A stretch of 64,000 bases of DNA, from contig NC_020504.1 of NCBI RefSeq assembly GCF_000349325.1, positions 8,288,326-8,352,325 of the forward strand, given 5' to 3'. The notes beneath the pieces were generated by a model, which worked only from the letters and a program-made list of their open reading frames with translations, ran no database searches and had not been told where the DNA came from. Both the position numbers and the translations under genes were made by a program. Shown in pieces: positions 26,753-35,855 of this stretch (its first letter is position 1; every line of letters begins with the position of its first letter). Source of the DNA: Streptomyces davaonensis JCM 4913. Lineage in GTDB: Bacteria; Actinomycetota; Actinomycetes; Streptomycetales; Streptomycetaceae.

Positions 26753-27633
26753 ATGGCCGCGGGTCCCGAGAGCGGAGCGTCCGACCCGGTGATCCGCGTC
26801 GGTCCGGCGGACCGCGCCCGGCGGCCGGAACGGGTCGATTCCCTTCCCTACCTCCATCCTGCGCTCGCGCGTTGCGGCGGGGAGTGCTGTCGCCGGTCCG
26901 GGACCTGGTCGCTCATCGCCCTGATCGCCGCCCTCGCATGGGTGCTCACCGTGGGTGAGGCCCTGGATATGGGGATCGAGCCCGGCAAGATGGGGAGAGC
27001 GCTGCCGCTGTTCCTGGCGCTGTGGCTCACGATGATGGCGGCGATGATGCTGCCCTCCGTCCCCCCGTCGCGTTGACCTGGGCAAAGGGGATCGCCCGCG
27101 AGTCCGGAGGGGCTGTGCGGGCGCTGCGTACCACGGAGTTCATCTCCGGCTACCTGATCGCGTGGACGGCGTTCGGCCTGCTCTTCTACGGCGCGCTGGC
27201 GCTCACCGGTGACCTGGTCGACCGGAACCCGGCTGCCGGGAAGTGGATCGGGGCGGCCGCGTTCGCGCCGGCCGGGCTGTACCAACTGGGGCCGCTCAAG
27301 GACATCTGCCTGCGCCGTTGCCGCAGCCCGATGGCTCAGCTGGTGCGATACGCCTCGTATCGGCCGTGGCTGCGCGACCTGCGGGTGGGGCTGCATCACG
27401 GTGCGTACTGCGTCGGTTGCTGCTGGGCGCTGATGGTCCTGCTGATCCCGCTGGGCGTCATGAACATCGTGGCGATGGCGGCCGTGGCGGCGCTGATCTT
27501 CTTCGAGAAGCTCTGGTACCGGGGCCCGCAGCTGGCCCGGCTGGCCGGTTGCGCCTTCCTCGTGTTGGCCGTGCTGGCGCCGTTCCAGGACTGGTTGCTG
27601 CCGGGCCTGCAGAGCCCGATGACGCCCATGTGA
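26753..27633 (+). pseudogene. DUF2182 membrane protein gene with a frameshift at a C6 run
   Basis: The first part (WSLIALIAALAWVLTVGEALDMG...LWLTMMAAMMLPSV) is in one frame and stops at the TGA at 27074-27076. The rest (PVALTWAKGIARESGG...LGPLKDICLRRCRSPMAQL...GLHHGAYCVGCCWALMVLLIPLGVM...) continues in the -1 frame to 27633. The join is at 27061-27066, six C residues; family members as I recall them read MMLPSVAPVALTWA, so loss of one G from GTCGCCCCC explains it. The run is also a -1 slippery site. The 5' end is uncertain: the ATG at 26753 is in frame but has no ribosome site. DUF2182 proteins are predicted metal-binding membrane proteins. A sequencing error is possible. Confidence 0.7.
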
Positions 27634-27654
27634 TCCGCGTGCCGCTGACGGTTG

Positions 27655-27951
27655 CTAGCGGGTCACGACAGTGTGCACGGGGTAGATCTTCGGCTGCACG
27701 TCAGGAGCCCCGAGCTCGCGCAGGACCGGGATGATGAACTCACCGAACCGTTGGAAGGCCTCGTCCGACTCCCAGACGTCGACGACGAGCCAGCCGTTCG
27801 GTGTGGGGGCGGAGGTGTGCGAGATGAGGCCAGGGACGGGCCAGTCGGCGGAGTTCGTCACGGCGCCACGCCCGCCGGTGACCTTGTCCGCACTCTGCTC
27901 GTACTGGGCCCGAGTCATGCCCGGCACCTCGAAGACTGCAACGATCGCCAT
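27655..27951 (-). CDS. Antibiotic-biosynthesis-monooxygenase-like dimeric alpha/beta barrel protein
   Basis: 98 residues with the single ferredoxin-like domain of this superfamily: MAIVAVFEVPGMTRAQYEQSADKV at the N-terminus, GLISHTSAPTPNGWLVVDVWESDEAFQRFGEFIIPVLRELG in the centre. No cofactor site is visible, as is normal for the group. Such proteins act as small oxygenases or stress proteins; no substrate can be named. It is convergent with the DUF2182 gene (21 bp) and separated from the upstream aldehyde dehydrogenase by a strong terminator. Confidence 0.75.
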   Translation of the reverse strand: MAIVAVFEVPGMTRAQYEQSADKVTGGRGAVTNSADWPVPGLISHTSAPTPNGWLVVDVWESDEAFQRFGEFIIPVLRELGAPDVQPKIYPVHTVVTR

Positions 27952-28137
27952 GGTGACCTCCGGTCAGGTGGAAACGGTCCACCCCAGTCGATCACTGCGG
28001 AAGGCAGAACGCTCGCCGGCCTGATCCGAACGGACGCGGCGTGGACGATCCCGCACTCGCGCTGGCGGGAGGCCAGGCCGTTGCGCCTGAGGGAGGCCAC
28101 GCTGAAGCAGTCGACGGTGAATCCGGCAACGCCCGGT

Positions 28138-28172
28138 GGTTGTCCGGAGGGGAAAGCTCCCTCCGGACAACC
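28138..28172 (-). terminator. Strong rho-independent-like hairpin after the aldehyde dehydrogenase gene
   Basis: A perfect 14-bp stem: GGTTGTCCGGAGGG (28138-28151) pairs with CCCTCCGGACAACC (28159-28172) over a 7-base loop. It begins 11 bp after the dehydrogenase stop codon (minus strand). No U-tract follows, which is common in Streptomyces terminators. Confidence 0.8.
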
Positions 28173-28183
28173 GACTTCGGGCT

Positions 28184-29707
28184 CTAGAAGAACCCGAGCT
28201 TCTTCGGGCTGTATGAAACAAGAAGGTTCTTCGTCTGCTGGTAGTGCTCCAGCATCATCTTGTGCGTCTCGCGGCCGATGCCCGAGCCCTTGTAGCCGCC
28301 GAATGCCGCGTGGGCGGGGTAGGCGTGGTAGCAGTTCGTCCAGACGCGGCCCGCCTGGATCGCGCGGCCCGCGCGGTAGGCGGTGTTGGCGTCGCGGGTC
28401 CACACGCCGGCGCCCAGCCCGTACAGCGTGTCATTGGCGATCTTGATGGCGTCGTCGAAGTCGTCGAACGAGGTCACCGAGACGACCGGCCCGAAGATCT
28501 CCTCCTGGAAGATCCGCATCCGGTTGTTGCCCTCGAAGATGGTCGGCTGGACGTAGTAGCCGCCCTTGAGTTCGCCGTCGTGCTCGATGCGTTCCCCGCC
28601 GGTGAGGACCCGGGCGCCCTCCTGCCGGCCGATGTCGAGGTAGGAAAGGATCTTCTCCAACTGGTCGTTGGAGGCCTGGGCGCCGATCATCGTGTCCGTG
28701 TCGAGCGGATGCCCGGTCTTGATCAGCTCGGTGCGGGCGACCGCCGCCTCCATGAACTCGCTGTAGTGGCCCCGCTGGACGAGCGCCCGCGACGGACAGG
28801 TGCACACCTCGCCCTGGTTCAGCGCGAACATGGTGAAGCCTTCGAGGGCCTTGTCGCGGAAGTCGTCGTCCGTCCGCCAGATGTCCTCGAAGAAGATGTT
28901 CGGGGACTTGCCGCCGAGTTCGAGGGTGACCGGGGTGATGTTCTCCGAGGCGTACTGCATGATCAGACGGCCGGTCGTGGTCTCACCGGTGAACGCCACT
29001 TTCGCCACGCGCGGGCTGGACGCCAGCGGCTTGCCCGCCTCCACGCCGAAGCCGTTCACCACATTGACGACCCCCGGCGGCAGCAGATCGGCGATCAGGC
29101 TCAGCCAGACGTGGATCGAGGCGGGGGTCTGCTCGGCCGGCTTGAGCACCACCGCGTTGCCCGCCGCCAGCGCCGGGGCCAGCTTCCATGTCGCCATCAG
29201 GATGGGGAAGTTCCACGGGATGATCTGCGCGACCACACCCAGTGGCTCATGGAAGTGGTACGCCACCGTGTCGTCGTCGATCTCGCCGAGCGAGCCCTCC
29301 TGGGAGCGGATCGCGCCCGCGAAGTAGCGGAAGTGGTCGATGGCGAGCGGGATGTCGGCCGCCAGCGTCTCCCGCACCGGCTTGCCGTTCTCCCAGCTCT
29401 CGGCGACCGCCAGCTGCTCCAGGTTCGCCTCCATCCGGTCGGCGATCCTCAGCAGGATGTCGGAGCGCTCGGTCACCGACGTACGTCCCCAGGCCGGCGC
29501 GGCCGCGTGCGCCGCGTCCAGGGCCCGTTCCACGTCCTCCGCCGTGCCCCGCGCGATCTCGGTGAACGGCTGACCGTTCACCGGAGAGGGGTTCTCGAAG
29601 TACTGCCCCTTGAGCGGCGGCACGTACTCGCCACCGATGAAGTGGTCATAGCGCGCCTGATAGGAGACGATCGCGCCCTCGGTCCCCGGTGCCGCGTAAC
29701 GGGTCAT
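28184..29707 (-). CDS. NAD-dependent aldehyde dehydrogenase (acetaldehyde dehydrogenase ExaC/AcoD type)
   Basis: 507 residues, ATG at 29707 after AAGGAGG. Family landmarks: [14 protein letters not shown] (Asn166), the NAD loop [10 protein letters not shown], general base Glu264 in ELGGKSPN, nucleophile Cys302 in NQGEVCTC (the Cys-Thr-Cys form seen in acetaldehyde/chloroacetaldehyde dehydrogenases), and [10 protein letters not shown]. It oxidises short aldehydes to acids with NAD+. The gene directly upstream in the same direction encodes a GAF-domain regulator of the AcoR type, which supports a role in ethanol, acetoin or acetaldehyde use. A perfect hairpin terminates transcription. Confidence 0.95.
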   Translation of the reverse strand: MTRYAAPGTEGAIVSYQARYDHFIGGEYVPPLKGQYFENPSPVNGQPFTEIARGTAEDVERALDAAHAAAPAWGRTSVTERSDILLRIADRMEANLEQLAVAESWENGKPVRETLAADIPLAIDHFRYFAGAIRSQEGSLGEIDDDTVAYHFHEPLGVVAQIIPWNFPILMATWKLAPALAAGNAVVLKPAEQTPASIHVWLSLIADLLPPGVVNVVNGFGVEAGKPLASSPRVAKVAFTGETTTGRLIMQYASENITPVTLELGGKSPNIFFEDIWRTDDDFRDKALEGFTMFALNQGEVCTCPSRALVQRGHYSEFMEAAVARTELIKTGHPLDTDTMIGAQASNDQLEKILSYLDIGRQEGARVLTGGERIEHDGELKGGYYVQPTIFEGNNRMRIFQEEIFGPVVSVTSFDDFDDAIKIANDTLYGLGAGVWTRDANTAYRAGRAIQAGRVWTNCYHAYPAHAAFGGYKGSGIGRETHKMMLEHYQQTKNLLVSYSPKKLGFF

Positions 29708-29828
29708 ACCGGCCAGCCTCCTTGCACCAGCGCTGCCCTCCGTTGGACAGCTCTCGCGGTGAGGCTAGGGACGGGGAGGTTGCAAGGACGTTGCGCCGAG
29801 GGCTCTTCCTACCTGGGGCGATCGCCGA

Positions 29829-31133
29829 TCAGCGGGCCACTCGCCCCGGCGGAGCCGCCAGTTCCGACTCCAGTGCGGCGAGGCGGGAGTGGACCGTGGC
29901 CGTCGGGCGAACGGCGGCCAGGGCGCGCCACACGTCCAGGTCGTCCTCGCCCCACGGCGCGTGGGCCCAGTCCGCCAGCAGGTCCGGGTCCCGGCGGGCG
30001 ATCAGCGCCGTGCGCAGTCCGTCGGCGAGCCGTCGTCTGATCCTGGCCACCGCCGGCGCCTGGGAACCGGGCAGCAGCGGACCGGAGTACGCCGTCGCCG
30101 CCGCGCTCACCGCCCCCGCCGCCAGGCGCCGTTCGACGACCGAGACGTCGGACTCGACCGGCGCGGTGAGCCGGTACGGCCGCGACGCCAGCAGACCGGG
30201 GCCGAGAATCCGCCGCAGCCGGGCGAGTTCGGCGCGCAGGGTCACCGGTGTCACCGACTCGTCCTCGTACAGCGCGCACAGCAGCTCGTCCCCGCTCAGC
30301 CCCTCCGGATGCCGGGCGAGCAGGACGAGGATCTCGCTGTGCCGCCGGCTGAGCCTGATCCGGCGGCCACCGGTGACCAACTGGGCCTCGTCCCGGCCCA
30401 GTGCGGACAGCTGGTGCGTGTCCGCGGCCGGGCTCACCGGGGCGATCAGGGCCAGTTGGGACTCCGCCGCCCGCGCGACCGCCTGCACGAAGCCCAGGCT
30501 GTGCGGATGCGCAAGACCGTCGCCCCCGGTGATGTCCACGGCCCCCAACACCCGCCCGGTGCGCGGATCGTGCACGGGCGCCGCCGCGCAGGTCCACGGC
30601 TGCACGCGCCGGATGAAGTGCTCGGCCGCGAACACCTGCACCGGCCGGTCGACCGCCACCGCCGTACCCGGCGCGTTCGTCCCGACCGCCGTCTCCGACC
30701 AGCGGGCGCCGGGCACGAAGTTCATCCGCATCGCCTGCCGCCGGGTCGTGGCGTGCCCCTCGACCCACAGCAGCCTGCCGTGCTCGTCGCACACCGCGAG
30801 CAGATGCTCCCCGTCCGCCGCGAACGAGCCCATCAGCTCCCGGAACAGGGGCATCACCCGGGCCAGCGGATGCTCCGCGCGGTAGGCGCCGAGGTCACCG
30901 TCCGCGAGCTCCACGCTCGCCGTGCCGTCCGGCCCGACGCCCGCTCTCGCGGAACGCCGCCAGGAGTCGGCCACCACGGCGCGCACCGGCTTCGGCACGG
31001 TGCCCGCCGCGGTGAACGTCTCATGCGCGCGGCGCAGCATGCGTGCGTGTTCGGCAGGGTCGGCCCCCGGCTCCAGGGCCACCCACGAATCCGTCAACTC
31101 GGCCTCCCGGGACGGCGATGCGGCTGGGGACAT
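29829..31133 (-). CDS. GAF-domain regulator with C-terminal winged helix and BTAD-like tail (AcoR-like N-half)
   Basis: About 434 residues from the ATG at 31133, which has GGAG 5 bases upstream; an in-frame GTG at 31160 is possible. The N-terminal part (VPKPVRAVVADSWRRSARAGV) and GAF-like sensor (LLAVCDEHGRLLWVEGHATTRRQAM...WSETAVGTNAPGTAVAVDRPVQVFAAEHF) are those of AcoR-family activators. The sigma-54 AAA+ domain is absent; instead residues about 270-330 form an OmpR/SARP-type winged helix (RRIRLSRRHSEILVLLARHPEGLSGDELLCALY), followed by a helical region. It probably activates the aldehyde dehydrogenase gene 121 bp downstream in response to an aldehyde or alcohol. Confidence 0.85.
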   Translation of the reverse strand: MSPAASPSREAELTDSWVALEPGADPAEHARMLRRAHETFTAAGTVPKPVRAVVADSWRRSARAGVGPDGTASVELADGDLGAYRAEHPLARVMPLFRELMGSFAADGEHLLAVCDEHGRLLWVEGHATTRRQAMRMNFVPGARWSETAVGTNAPGTAVAVDRPVQVFAAEHFIRRVQPWTCAAAPVHDPRTGRVLGAVDITGGDGLAHPHSLGFVQAVARAAESQLALIAPVSPAADTHQLSALGRDEAQLVTGGRRIRLSRRHSEILVLLARHPEGLSGDELLCALYEDESVTPVTLRAELARLRRILGPGLLASRPYRLTAPVESDVSVVERRLAAGAVSAAATAYSGPLLPGSQAPAVARIRRRLADGLRTALIARRDPDLLADWAHAPWGEDDLDVWRALAAVRPTATVHSRLAALESELAAPPGRVAR

Positions 31134-31206
31134 CGTCACTCCGGGTACGCGCGCGGACAACCTTTTCGGCTGTGCTCACTCGAACGACGGGCGCCGGTTG
31201 TCTCGA

Positions 31207-31806
31207 TCAGGCAGCCTTGACGAGTTTGAGGTAGCGTGCCCAGTCCCAGTGCGGCCCGGGGTCGGTGTGGTCGGTGCCCGGCACCTCGTGGTGGCCGATG
31301 ATGTGCCTTCTGTCTCTGGGGATGCCGTGTCTGACGCAGATCGCCGCGGTCAGCGCCGCCGATCGCTCGTACAGGGCGTCGGTGAAACAGTCGGGCCGGT
31401 CCACCCAGCCTTCGTGCTCGATGCCGATACTGCGGGTGTTGTAGTCCCAGTTCCCGGCGTGCCAGGCGACGTCCGACTCCCGGACGCACTGCGCCACATG
31501 TCCGTCGGAGGAGCGGACGAGGTAGTGCGCTGACACCTGCTTCTTCGGGTTCCGGAAGACGGACAGGGCGCCGGAGTAGTCGGTCTGCGTGACATGGACG
31601 ATCACCAGGTCGACGGTGTGCTCCACGGGCCGGCGGGCGGCGGTGAAGTTGGCGGTGTTCGCCTGCCGCCACTCGGCGGTCGGGTGGTCGGGAGCCTGCA
31701 CCTGCGCCCCGGTCCGCGGTCCTGGCAGCAGCCCGTAGGGCACGGCGGCGAGCACGGCGCCCTTCAACAGCCTTCGTCTGCCGGTCTCCGGTCGTGCCTG
31801 TTCCAT
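31207..31806 (-). CDS. Secreted N-acetylmuramoyl-L-alanine amidase (Amidase_2)
   Basis: About 199 residues from the ATG at 31806, chosen because it starts a signal of Tat type (ETGRRRLLKGAVLAAVPYGLLPGP); the ribosome site is weak, so upstream starts remain possible. The amidase domain carries VIVHVTQTDYSGAL, VSAHYLVRSSDGHVAQCV, SIGIEHEGWV and IIGHHEVPGTDHTDPG; the zinc ligands are His, His and Asp. It is a second cell-wall amidase in the window, more phage/AmiD-like than the one at 19.6 kb, which uses Cys. Confidence 0.88.
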   Translation of the reverse strand: MEQARPETGRRRLLKGAVLAAVPYGLLPGPRTGAQVQAPDHPTAEWRQANTANFTAARRPVEHTVDLVIVHVTQTDYSGALSVFRNPKKQVSAHYLVRSSDGHVAQCVRESDVAWHAGNWDYNTRSIGIEHEGWVDRPDCFTDALYERSAALTAAICVRHGIPRDRRHIIGHHEVPGTDHTDPGPHWDWARYLKLVKAA

Positions 31807-31955
31807 GCGGGGGGTTGCCTCTCGGTCGTACGGTTCCCACGCAGGCGCCCGGGTTGCAACTCGCCGCACGGGGTGGCGGTCGGCGGCGATGCATTTCATG
31901 GTGGAAGTGGAGCGCCTGTTGCCGACTTCGCGGGCTGGTTGACCGAGGGGCACCG

Positions 31956-32672
31956 ATGGACCCGTATCTGTTTCCAGTTGTCGTCTTGGCGGTGGCTGTC
32001 GCATTCACCGTATCCGCCTCCGCGGGATTCGGCGGCAGCCTGATTCTCGTTCCCACCCTGGCGCTCGCACTCGGCACCAAGCCCGGGGTGGCACTGGCGG
32101 CGCTGCTGCTCGCCTGCAACAACCTGGTCAAGGTGTTCGCATACCGGAAGACGCTCCCGTACCGGAAGGCGGCCGTCGTCATCGCCTTGGTTGCCGTTGG
32201 CGCTTTCCTGGGGGCCAAATTGCTGGTTTCCGCGCCCGAGCGGGCGGTGACCATTGCCGTCATCATCAGCTTCGCCGCGGCGTTCTTGGTCGAATCCCTG
32301 GATCTCACCCGCTGGCGTCGGGTGAGTTCCCCGGTGATGGCGTTCGGTGCCGGGGCCACCTCCGGATTCAGCGGCACATCCGGCCCCCTCAAGGGACTTG
32401 CCGTGCGCGGGCTCGGCCTGGACCGCCTCCACCTGGTCGGCGCTCTCTCCCTGGCCTCCCTGGTCGGCGACGCCACCAAGACCGCCGTCTGGACGGATGC
32501 CGCACTGCTGACGGGCAGTGATTATCTGGTCGCTCTGGTATGTATGCCGCTGATGTTCTTCGCCACGTTTCTCGGCCGTAGATTCAACCTCAAAATCGGT
32601 GAGCGTGGCTATACCGGACTATTCTGGACCGTGATGGTCGGCTATACGGGCCGTCTGGTAGCGGGCCTGTGA
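31956..32672 (+). CDS. TauE/SafE-family sulfite/organic anion permease
   Basis: 238 residues from the ATG at 31956, behind GAGGGG. Seven or eight hydrophobic segments; the N-terminal repeat has the family feature SASAGFGGSLILVPTLALALGTKPGVALAALLLACNN and the second half GAGATSGFSGTSGPLKGLAVRGLGLDRLHLVGALSLASLVGDATK. Family members export or import sulfite, sulfoacetate and related anions. No sulfur genes are nearby, so the substrate is open. Confidence 0.9.
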   Translation: MDPYLFPVVVLAVAVAFTVSASAGFGGSLILVPTLALALGTKPGVALAALLLACNNLVKVFAYRKTLPYRKAAVVIALVAVGAFLGAKLLVSAPERAVTIAVIISFAAAFLVESLDLTRWRRVSSPVMAFGAGATSGFSGTSGPLKGLAVRGLGLDRLHLVGALSLASLVGDATKTAVWTDAALLTGSDYLVALVCMPLMFFATFLGRRFNLKIGERGYTGLFWTVMVGYTGRLVAGL

Positions 32673-32678
32673 GGGGAT

Positions 32679-32707
32679 ATTGCCCGCTCAATCGTTTACC
32701 GGGCAAT
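32679..32707. terminator. 8-bp hairpin after the TauE-like gene
   Basis: ATTGCCCG (32679-32686) and CGGGCAAT (32700-32707) are exact inverted repeats over a 13-base loop, starting 7 bases after the permease stop. Plausible terminator of moderate strength. Confidence 0.5.
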
Positions 32708-32870
32708 GACTGAAGCGTGAACATGTGGAATGGGCATCGATGATCAACCCGTCGGCAATTATGTGTGTTTGACAAGCCGACACACCTGATGCGCAATGAA
32801 GACGATGGTGTTTTGGGGTCCGGGCCCGCCAGGAGTTGCGGCGGCGAACGCAGGAGCGAGGGGATGACGG

Positions 32871-33110
32871 ATGTCGAACGAAAAGCGCGGTACGGGCCCT
32901 GAGTACAGGGCTCAGGACGCCTCGGTGGCCCATGCCGGACCGGCTAACAAACTGCCCGAGCCGGGCGAGCCGGAACCGCGGGACGAGGCGGCAGGCAGGA
33001 CGCCGACGGCCGAGCAACTCGACCGCCGCGAGGAGAGGTTCACGAGGCCTCGTAAGCCGATGGGCCCCACGCAGGGCCAGGCGCCCGAAACCGTCCCGGA
33101 AGAGCCGTGA
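32871..33110 (+). CDS. Small hydrophilic disordered protein, unknown
   Basis: 79 residues, ATG at 32871 with GAGGGG upstream. It is rich in Pro, Glu, Arg and Gly, with no hydrophobic core (for example EPGEPEPRDEAAGRTPTAEQLDRREERF), so it is probably unfolded. I do not recognise it. It precedes a larger unknown gene by 59 bp and may be co-transcribed with it. The ribosome site and regular codon use support expression. Confidence 0.6.
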   Translation: MSNEKRGTGPEYRAQDASVAHAGPANKLPEPGEPEPRDEAAGRTPTAEQLDRREERFTRPRKPMGPTQGQAPETVPEEP

Positions 33111-33169
33111 CCGAAAGCCCTGCCTGAGCGCGGGCACACCGACACAGCTCGCCAAGGAGCACAGTAGCC

Positions 33170-34390
33170 ATGGCGATTGTCCAACTCATCAAGAACATCG
33201 GCCTCGACGACTCGGTCACCGGTACCCAGACGAGCACCGTCAATGAGCCCACCGTAGCCACAGCCGACAGCGGCATCTTCTACACCTGCAACTGGGCGGC
33301 TGCCAGCAGCGCCAACAACGGCGACGACTGGAAGTTCGTCGACCCGTTCACCACGCTGCCCTCGGCCGCCAACGGGTTTTGCTGCGACCAGATGATCGTC
33401 CACGATCCGAGCCGCGACATCTGGATCTGGATCCTCCAGTACATCGCCGTCCCGGGCGGCAACAACGTCTTCCGGGTCGCCGTGGCTCCGGGCGCGAGTC
33501 CTGACAGCTGGCACTGGTGGGATTTCAGCCCCGTCGAACTCGACTCCTCCTGGACCGACTTGTGGTTCGACTATCCGGATGCGGCGCTCAGCAACAACCA
33601 CCTGTACGTGACGTTCAACGTATTCAACTCCGGCGACAGGTTCCAGCGCGCGGTGGCCTTCAAGCTGCCCCTCGACGCGCTGAGCGCGGGATCGGGCCTG
33701 ACGTACCAGTGGTGGACGACGGTGGAACACGGTTCCCTGCGGCTGACTCAAGGGGCCACGGACAGCATGTTCTTCGCCAGCCACAACGGGGGCAGGATGC
33801 TGCGCGTCCACGGCTGGCCGGACAGCTCCAACACGGTGGGCTCGTTCGACGTCCAGGTCAATCCGTGGAGTTCGGGCCCGTACAGCTCGACGGGGCCCGA
33901 CGGTGCGGAGTGGCTCGGCCGCGTCGACTCCCGGATCACGGGCGGCTGGGTCAGCGGCACGCGCGCGGGATTCCTGTGGACCGCGGCGCCCAGATCCGGT
34001 CGTCCGGTGCCCTACGTCAAGGGCGCGGTCGTGGACGTCACCACCCAACTGCTGGTGGAGGAGCCGGACATCTGGAACGCGGAATCCGCCTTCGCCTACC
34101 CCGCGGCCTGCCCGAACGCGGCAGGAGTCGTCGGCGTCTCGCTGGCCTTCGGCGGCGGCCCGCGGCATCCCGCGCACGTGGTGGGATTCCGCGACGGCGG
34201 TGAATGGCGCCTGTCCATCACCCGCGACAGCACCGACGGACCGGCGGACGGCTCGTGGGGCGACTACGTCAGCTGCCACCGGCACCATCCGAACTCCGGC
34301 GAATGGGTGGCCTCGGGTGTCACCCTTCAGGGCGGCAACGCCCGGCGCAACGTCGAGCCGCAGTACGTGCACTTCGGCATCGGCAGCTGA
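33170..34390 (+). CDS. Unrecognised beta-rich protein (probable propeller), unknown function
   Basis: 406 residues from an ATG behind AAGGAGCACAG. It starts directly with a soluble sequence (MAIVQLIKNIGLDDSVTG) and has no signal peptide. Regularly spaced Trp-rich strands (DIWIWILQYIAVPGG, SWHWWDFSPVEL, DLWFDYPDAALS, NHLYVTFNVFN, SMFFASHNGGRML) suggest a five- to seven-bladed propeller or a related all-beta fold. No Asp-box or catalytic set is convincing. It is transcribed towards the large minus-strand operon at 35.9-57.7 kb, which also contains a propeller-like protein; a link is possible but unsupported. Confidence 0.75.
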   Translation: MAIVQLIKNIGLDDSVTGTQTSTVNEPTVATADSGIFYTCNWAAASSANNGDDWKFVDPFTTLPSAANGFCCDQMIVHDPSRDIWIWILQYIAVPGGNNVFRVAVAPGASPDSWHWWDFSPVELDSSWTDLWFDYPDAALSNNHLYVTFNVFNSGDRFQRAVAFKLPLDALSAGSGLTYQWWTTVEHGSLRLTQGATDSMFFASHNGGRMLRVHGWPDSSNTVGSFDVQVNPWSSGPYSSTGPDGAEWLGRVDSRITGGWVSGTRAGFLWTAAPRSGRPVPYVKGAVVDVTTQLLVEEPDIWNAESAFAYPAACPNAAGVVGVSLAFGGGPRHPAHVVGFRDGGEWRLSITRDSTDGPADGSWGDYVSCHRHHPNSGEWVASGVTLQGGNARRNVEPQYVHFGIGS

Positions 34391-34404
34391 ATCATTCACC
34401 CGCA

Positions 34405-34439
34405 GCCCGGGGCCCGGACCCTTCCGTCCGGCCCCGGGC
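34405..34439. terminator. GC-rich hairpin between convergent genes
   Basis: GCCCGGGGCCCGGA (34405-34418) pairs with TCCGGCCCCGGGC (34427-34439) with a single bulged base and an 8-base loop. It lies in the 63-bp gap between two convergent stops and can serve both. Confidence 0.75.
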
Positions 34440-34453
34440 ATTCGTACGGCCCT

Positions 34454-35686
34454 TCAGCTCCCCAACCTGCGGGCGCTGACGGCCAGCCCGGCCAGCGCCG
34501 GCAGCATCCAGGCCGTCACATAGCCGAAGGCGACGGTCGGTGACACGGCCGTCCAGAGCGCCCCGGCCACCGTGGAGGCGGCGAGGTTTCCGAAGGACTG
34601 GACGGCGGCGAGCATGCCGAACGCGGAACCGCGCAGCGGCTCGGGGGCGAGCGCGGCGACCGCCGCGTGCTGCGCCGTCTCGACCGCCCCGATTCCGGCC
34701 CCGGCCAGGACGAAGGGGACGGCCAGGTACGCGAGGGCGGCAGCGTCGACGGCCAGCAGACCGTAGGACACGGCGAAGCAGGCCACGCCTGCGGCGAGCA
34801 CCAGTACGGGGCCGCGGCGGCCCAGTCGGTCGGCCAGCAGGCCGGCGGGTACGGAGGCCAGCGACGCGGCGATGTTGTACGCGGTGTACAGACCGAGCGC
34901 GAGCGTGGTCGCCGTCGTCGTGCCGTGTTCCGGTTCGAGCAGCTCGGAAGCCCGCAGGATCAGCATGGTCACAGCGACGTTGCCCACCTCGAAGGCCGCC
35001 ACAGCGGCCATCAGGGGTCCGAGGTCACCCCGCAGCACCGGCTTGATGCGGATCCTGAGGGGCATCCTGGTCCGGCGGGTGGGGCGGGGGGTGTGGCGGA
35101 TCGCGTAGACGATGGCGGCGGCGGCCAGCAGACCGGGGATCACGGAAAGGGCGATGGCCCAGGTGACGCCGAGCCAGGCGACCAGTCCGAGGGCCACCAA
35201 CGGGCCGAGGATCGCACCCAGGTTGTCCATCATCCGCTCGAAACCATAGGCGCGTCCGTACGCCCCCGCGGGGACCATGTCGGCGAGCAGGGCGTTACGG
35301 GACGGGACCCGCAGGCCCCTGGCGGTCCAGGCCGCCGCCCTCAGCACACCGACCTGCCACACGGCGGTCGCCCCGGCGGTCGCCGCGCCGAGGACGGCGG
35401 TGGCCGTGTAGCCGCCGACGGCGACCCTGCGACGACGGGACGGATCGTCCGCCAGCGCGCCCCCGCCGAACCTGGCCACACCGGCGAGGCCGTCCGAGAC
35501 CCCTTCGATCACGCCCAGAGCCGCCGCCGGTGCGCCGAGGGAGGTCAGCAGGGAGGGCAGCAGGGCGGTGGGGATCTCGTGGCCGACGTCGGCGAAGAGG
35601 CTGGCGGAGCCGATGCCCTTGACGCCCGGGGTGAGCCAGCGTTTCCCGTCGGGGGCGCTGCCGCCGGGCGGCGCGATATCGCTCAT
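34454..35686 (-). CDS. MFS transporter
   Basis: 410 residues from the ATG at 35686 (MSDIAPPGGSAPDGKRWLTPGVKGIG). About 11-12 membrane segments; the loop GGALADDPSRRRRVAVGGY and its second-half counterpart GLLADRLGRRGPVLVLAAG are the MFS signature between helices 2/3 and 8/9. The segment RGLRVPSRNALLADMVPAGAYGRAYGFERMMDNLGAILGP resembles MFS members related to tetracycline/quinolone exporters. It is downstream of the large operon on the same strand with a 169-bp gap, so it may be transcribed separately. The substrate is unknown. Confidence 0.88.
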   Translation of the reverse strand: MSDIAPPGGSAPDGKRWLTPGVKGIGSASLFADVGHEIPTALLPSLLTSLGAPAAALGVIEGVSDGLAGVARFGGGALADDPSRRRRVAVGGYTATAVLGAATAGATAVWQVGVLRAAAWTARGLRVPSRNALLADMVPAGAYGRAYGFERMMDNLGAILGPLVALGLVAWLGVTWAIALSVIPGLLAAAAIVYAIRHTPRPTRRTRMPLRIRIKPVLRGDLGPLMAAVAAFEVGNVAVTMLILRASELLEPEHGTTTATTLALGLYTAYNIAASLASVPAGLLADRLGRRGPVLVLAAGVACFAVSYGLLAVDAAALAYLAVPFVLAGAGIGAVETAQHAAVAALAPEPLRGSAFGMLAAVQSFGNLAASTVAGALWTAVSPTVAFGYVTAWMLPALAGLAVSARRLGS

Positions 35687-35855
35687 CCCGGCAGTCTGCC
35701 CGGCCGCGGCCGACGCTCCGTGATCTCGCCTTCCGCGACCGCGTGTTCCGGGGTACGCGTCACTCCTGCCGCCGAAGAACCGCATCGCCCGGGGCATCAG
35801 CTCCACCCGCTCCGAACGGACGCCTCCCGGCCCGCCCCGTGCGTCGCCGGGTCCC

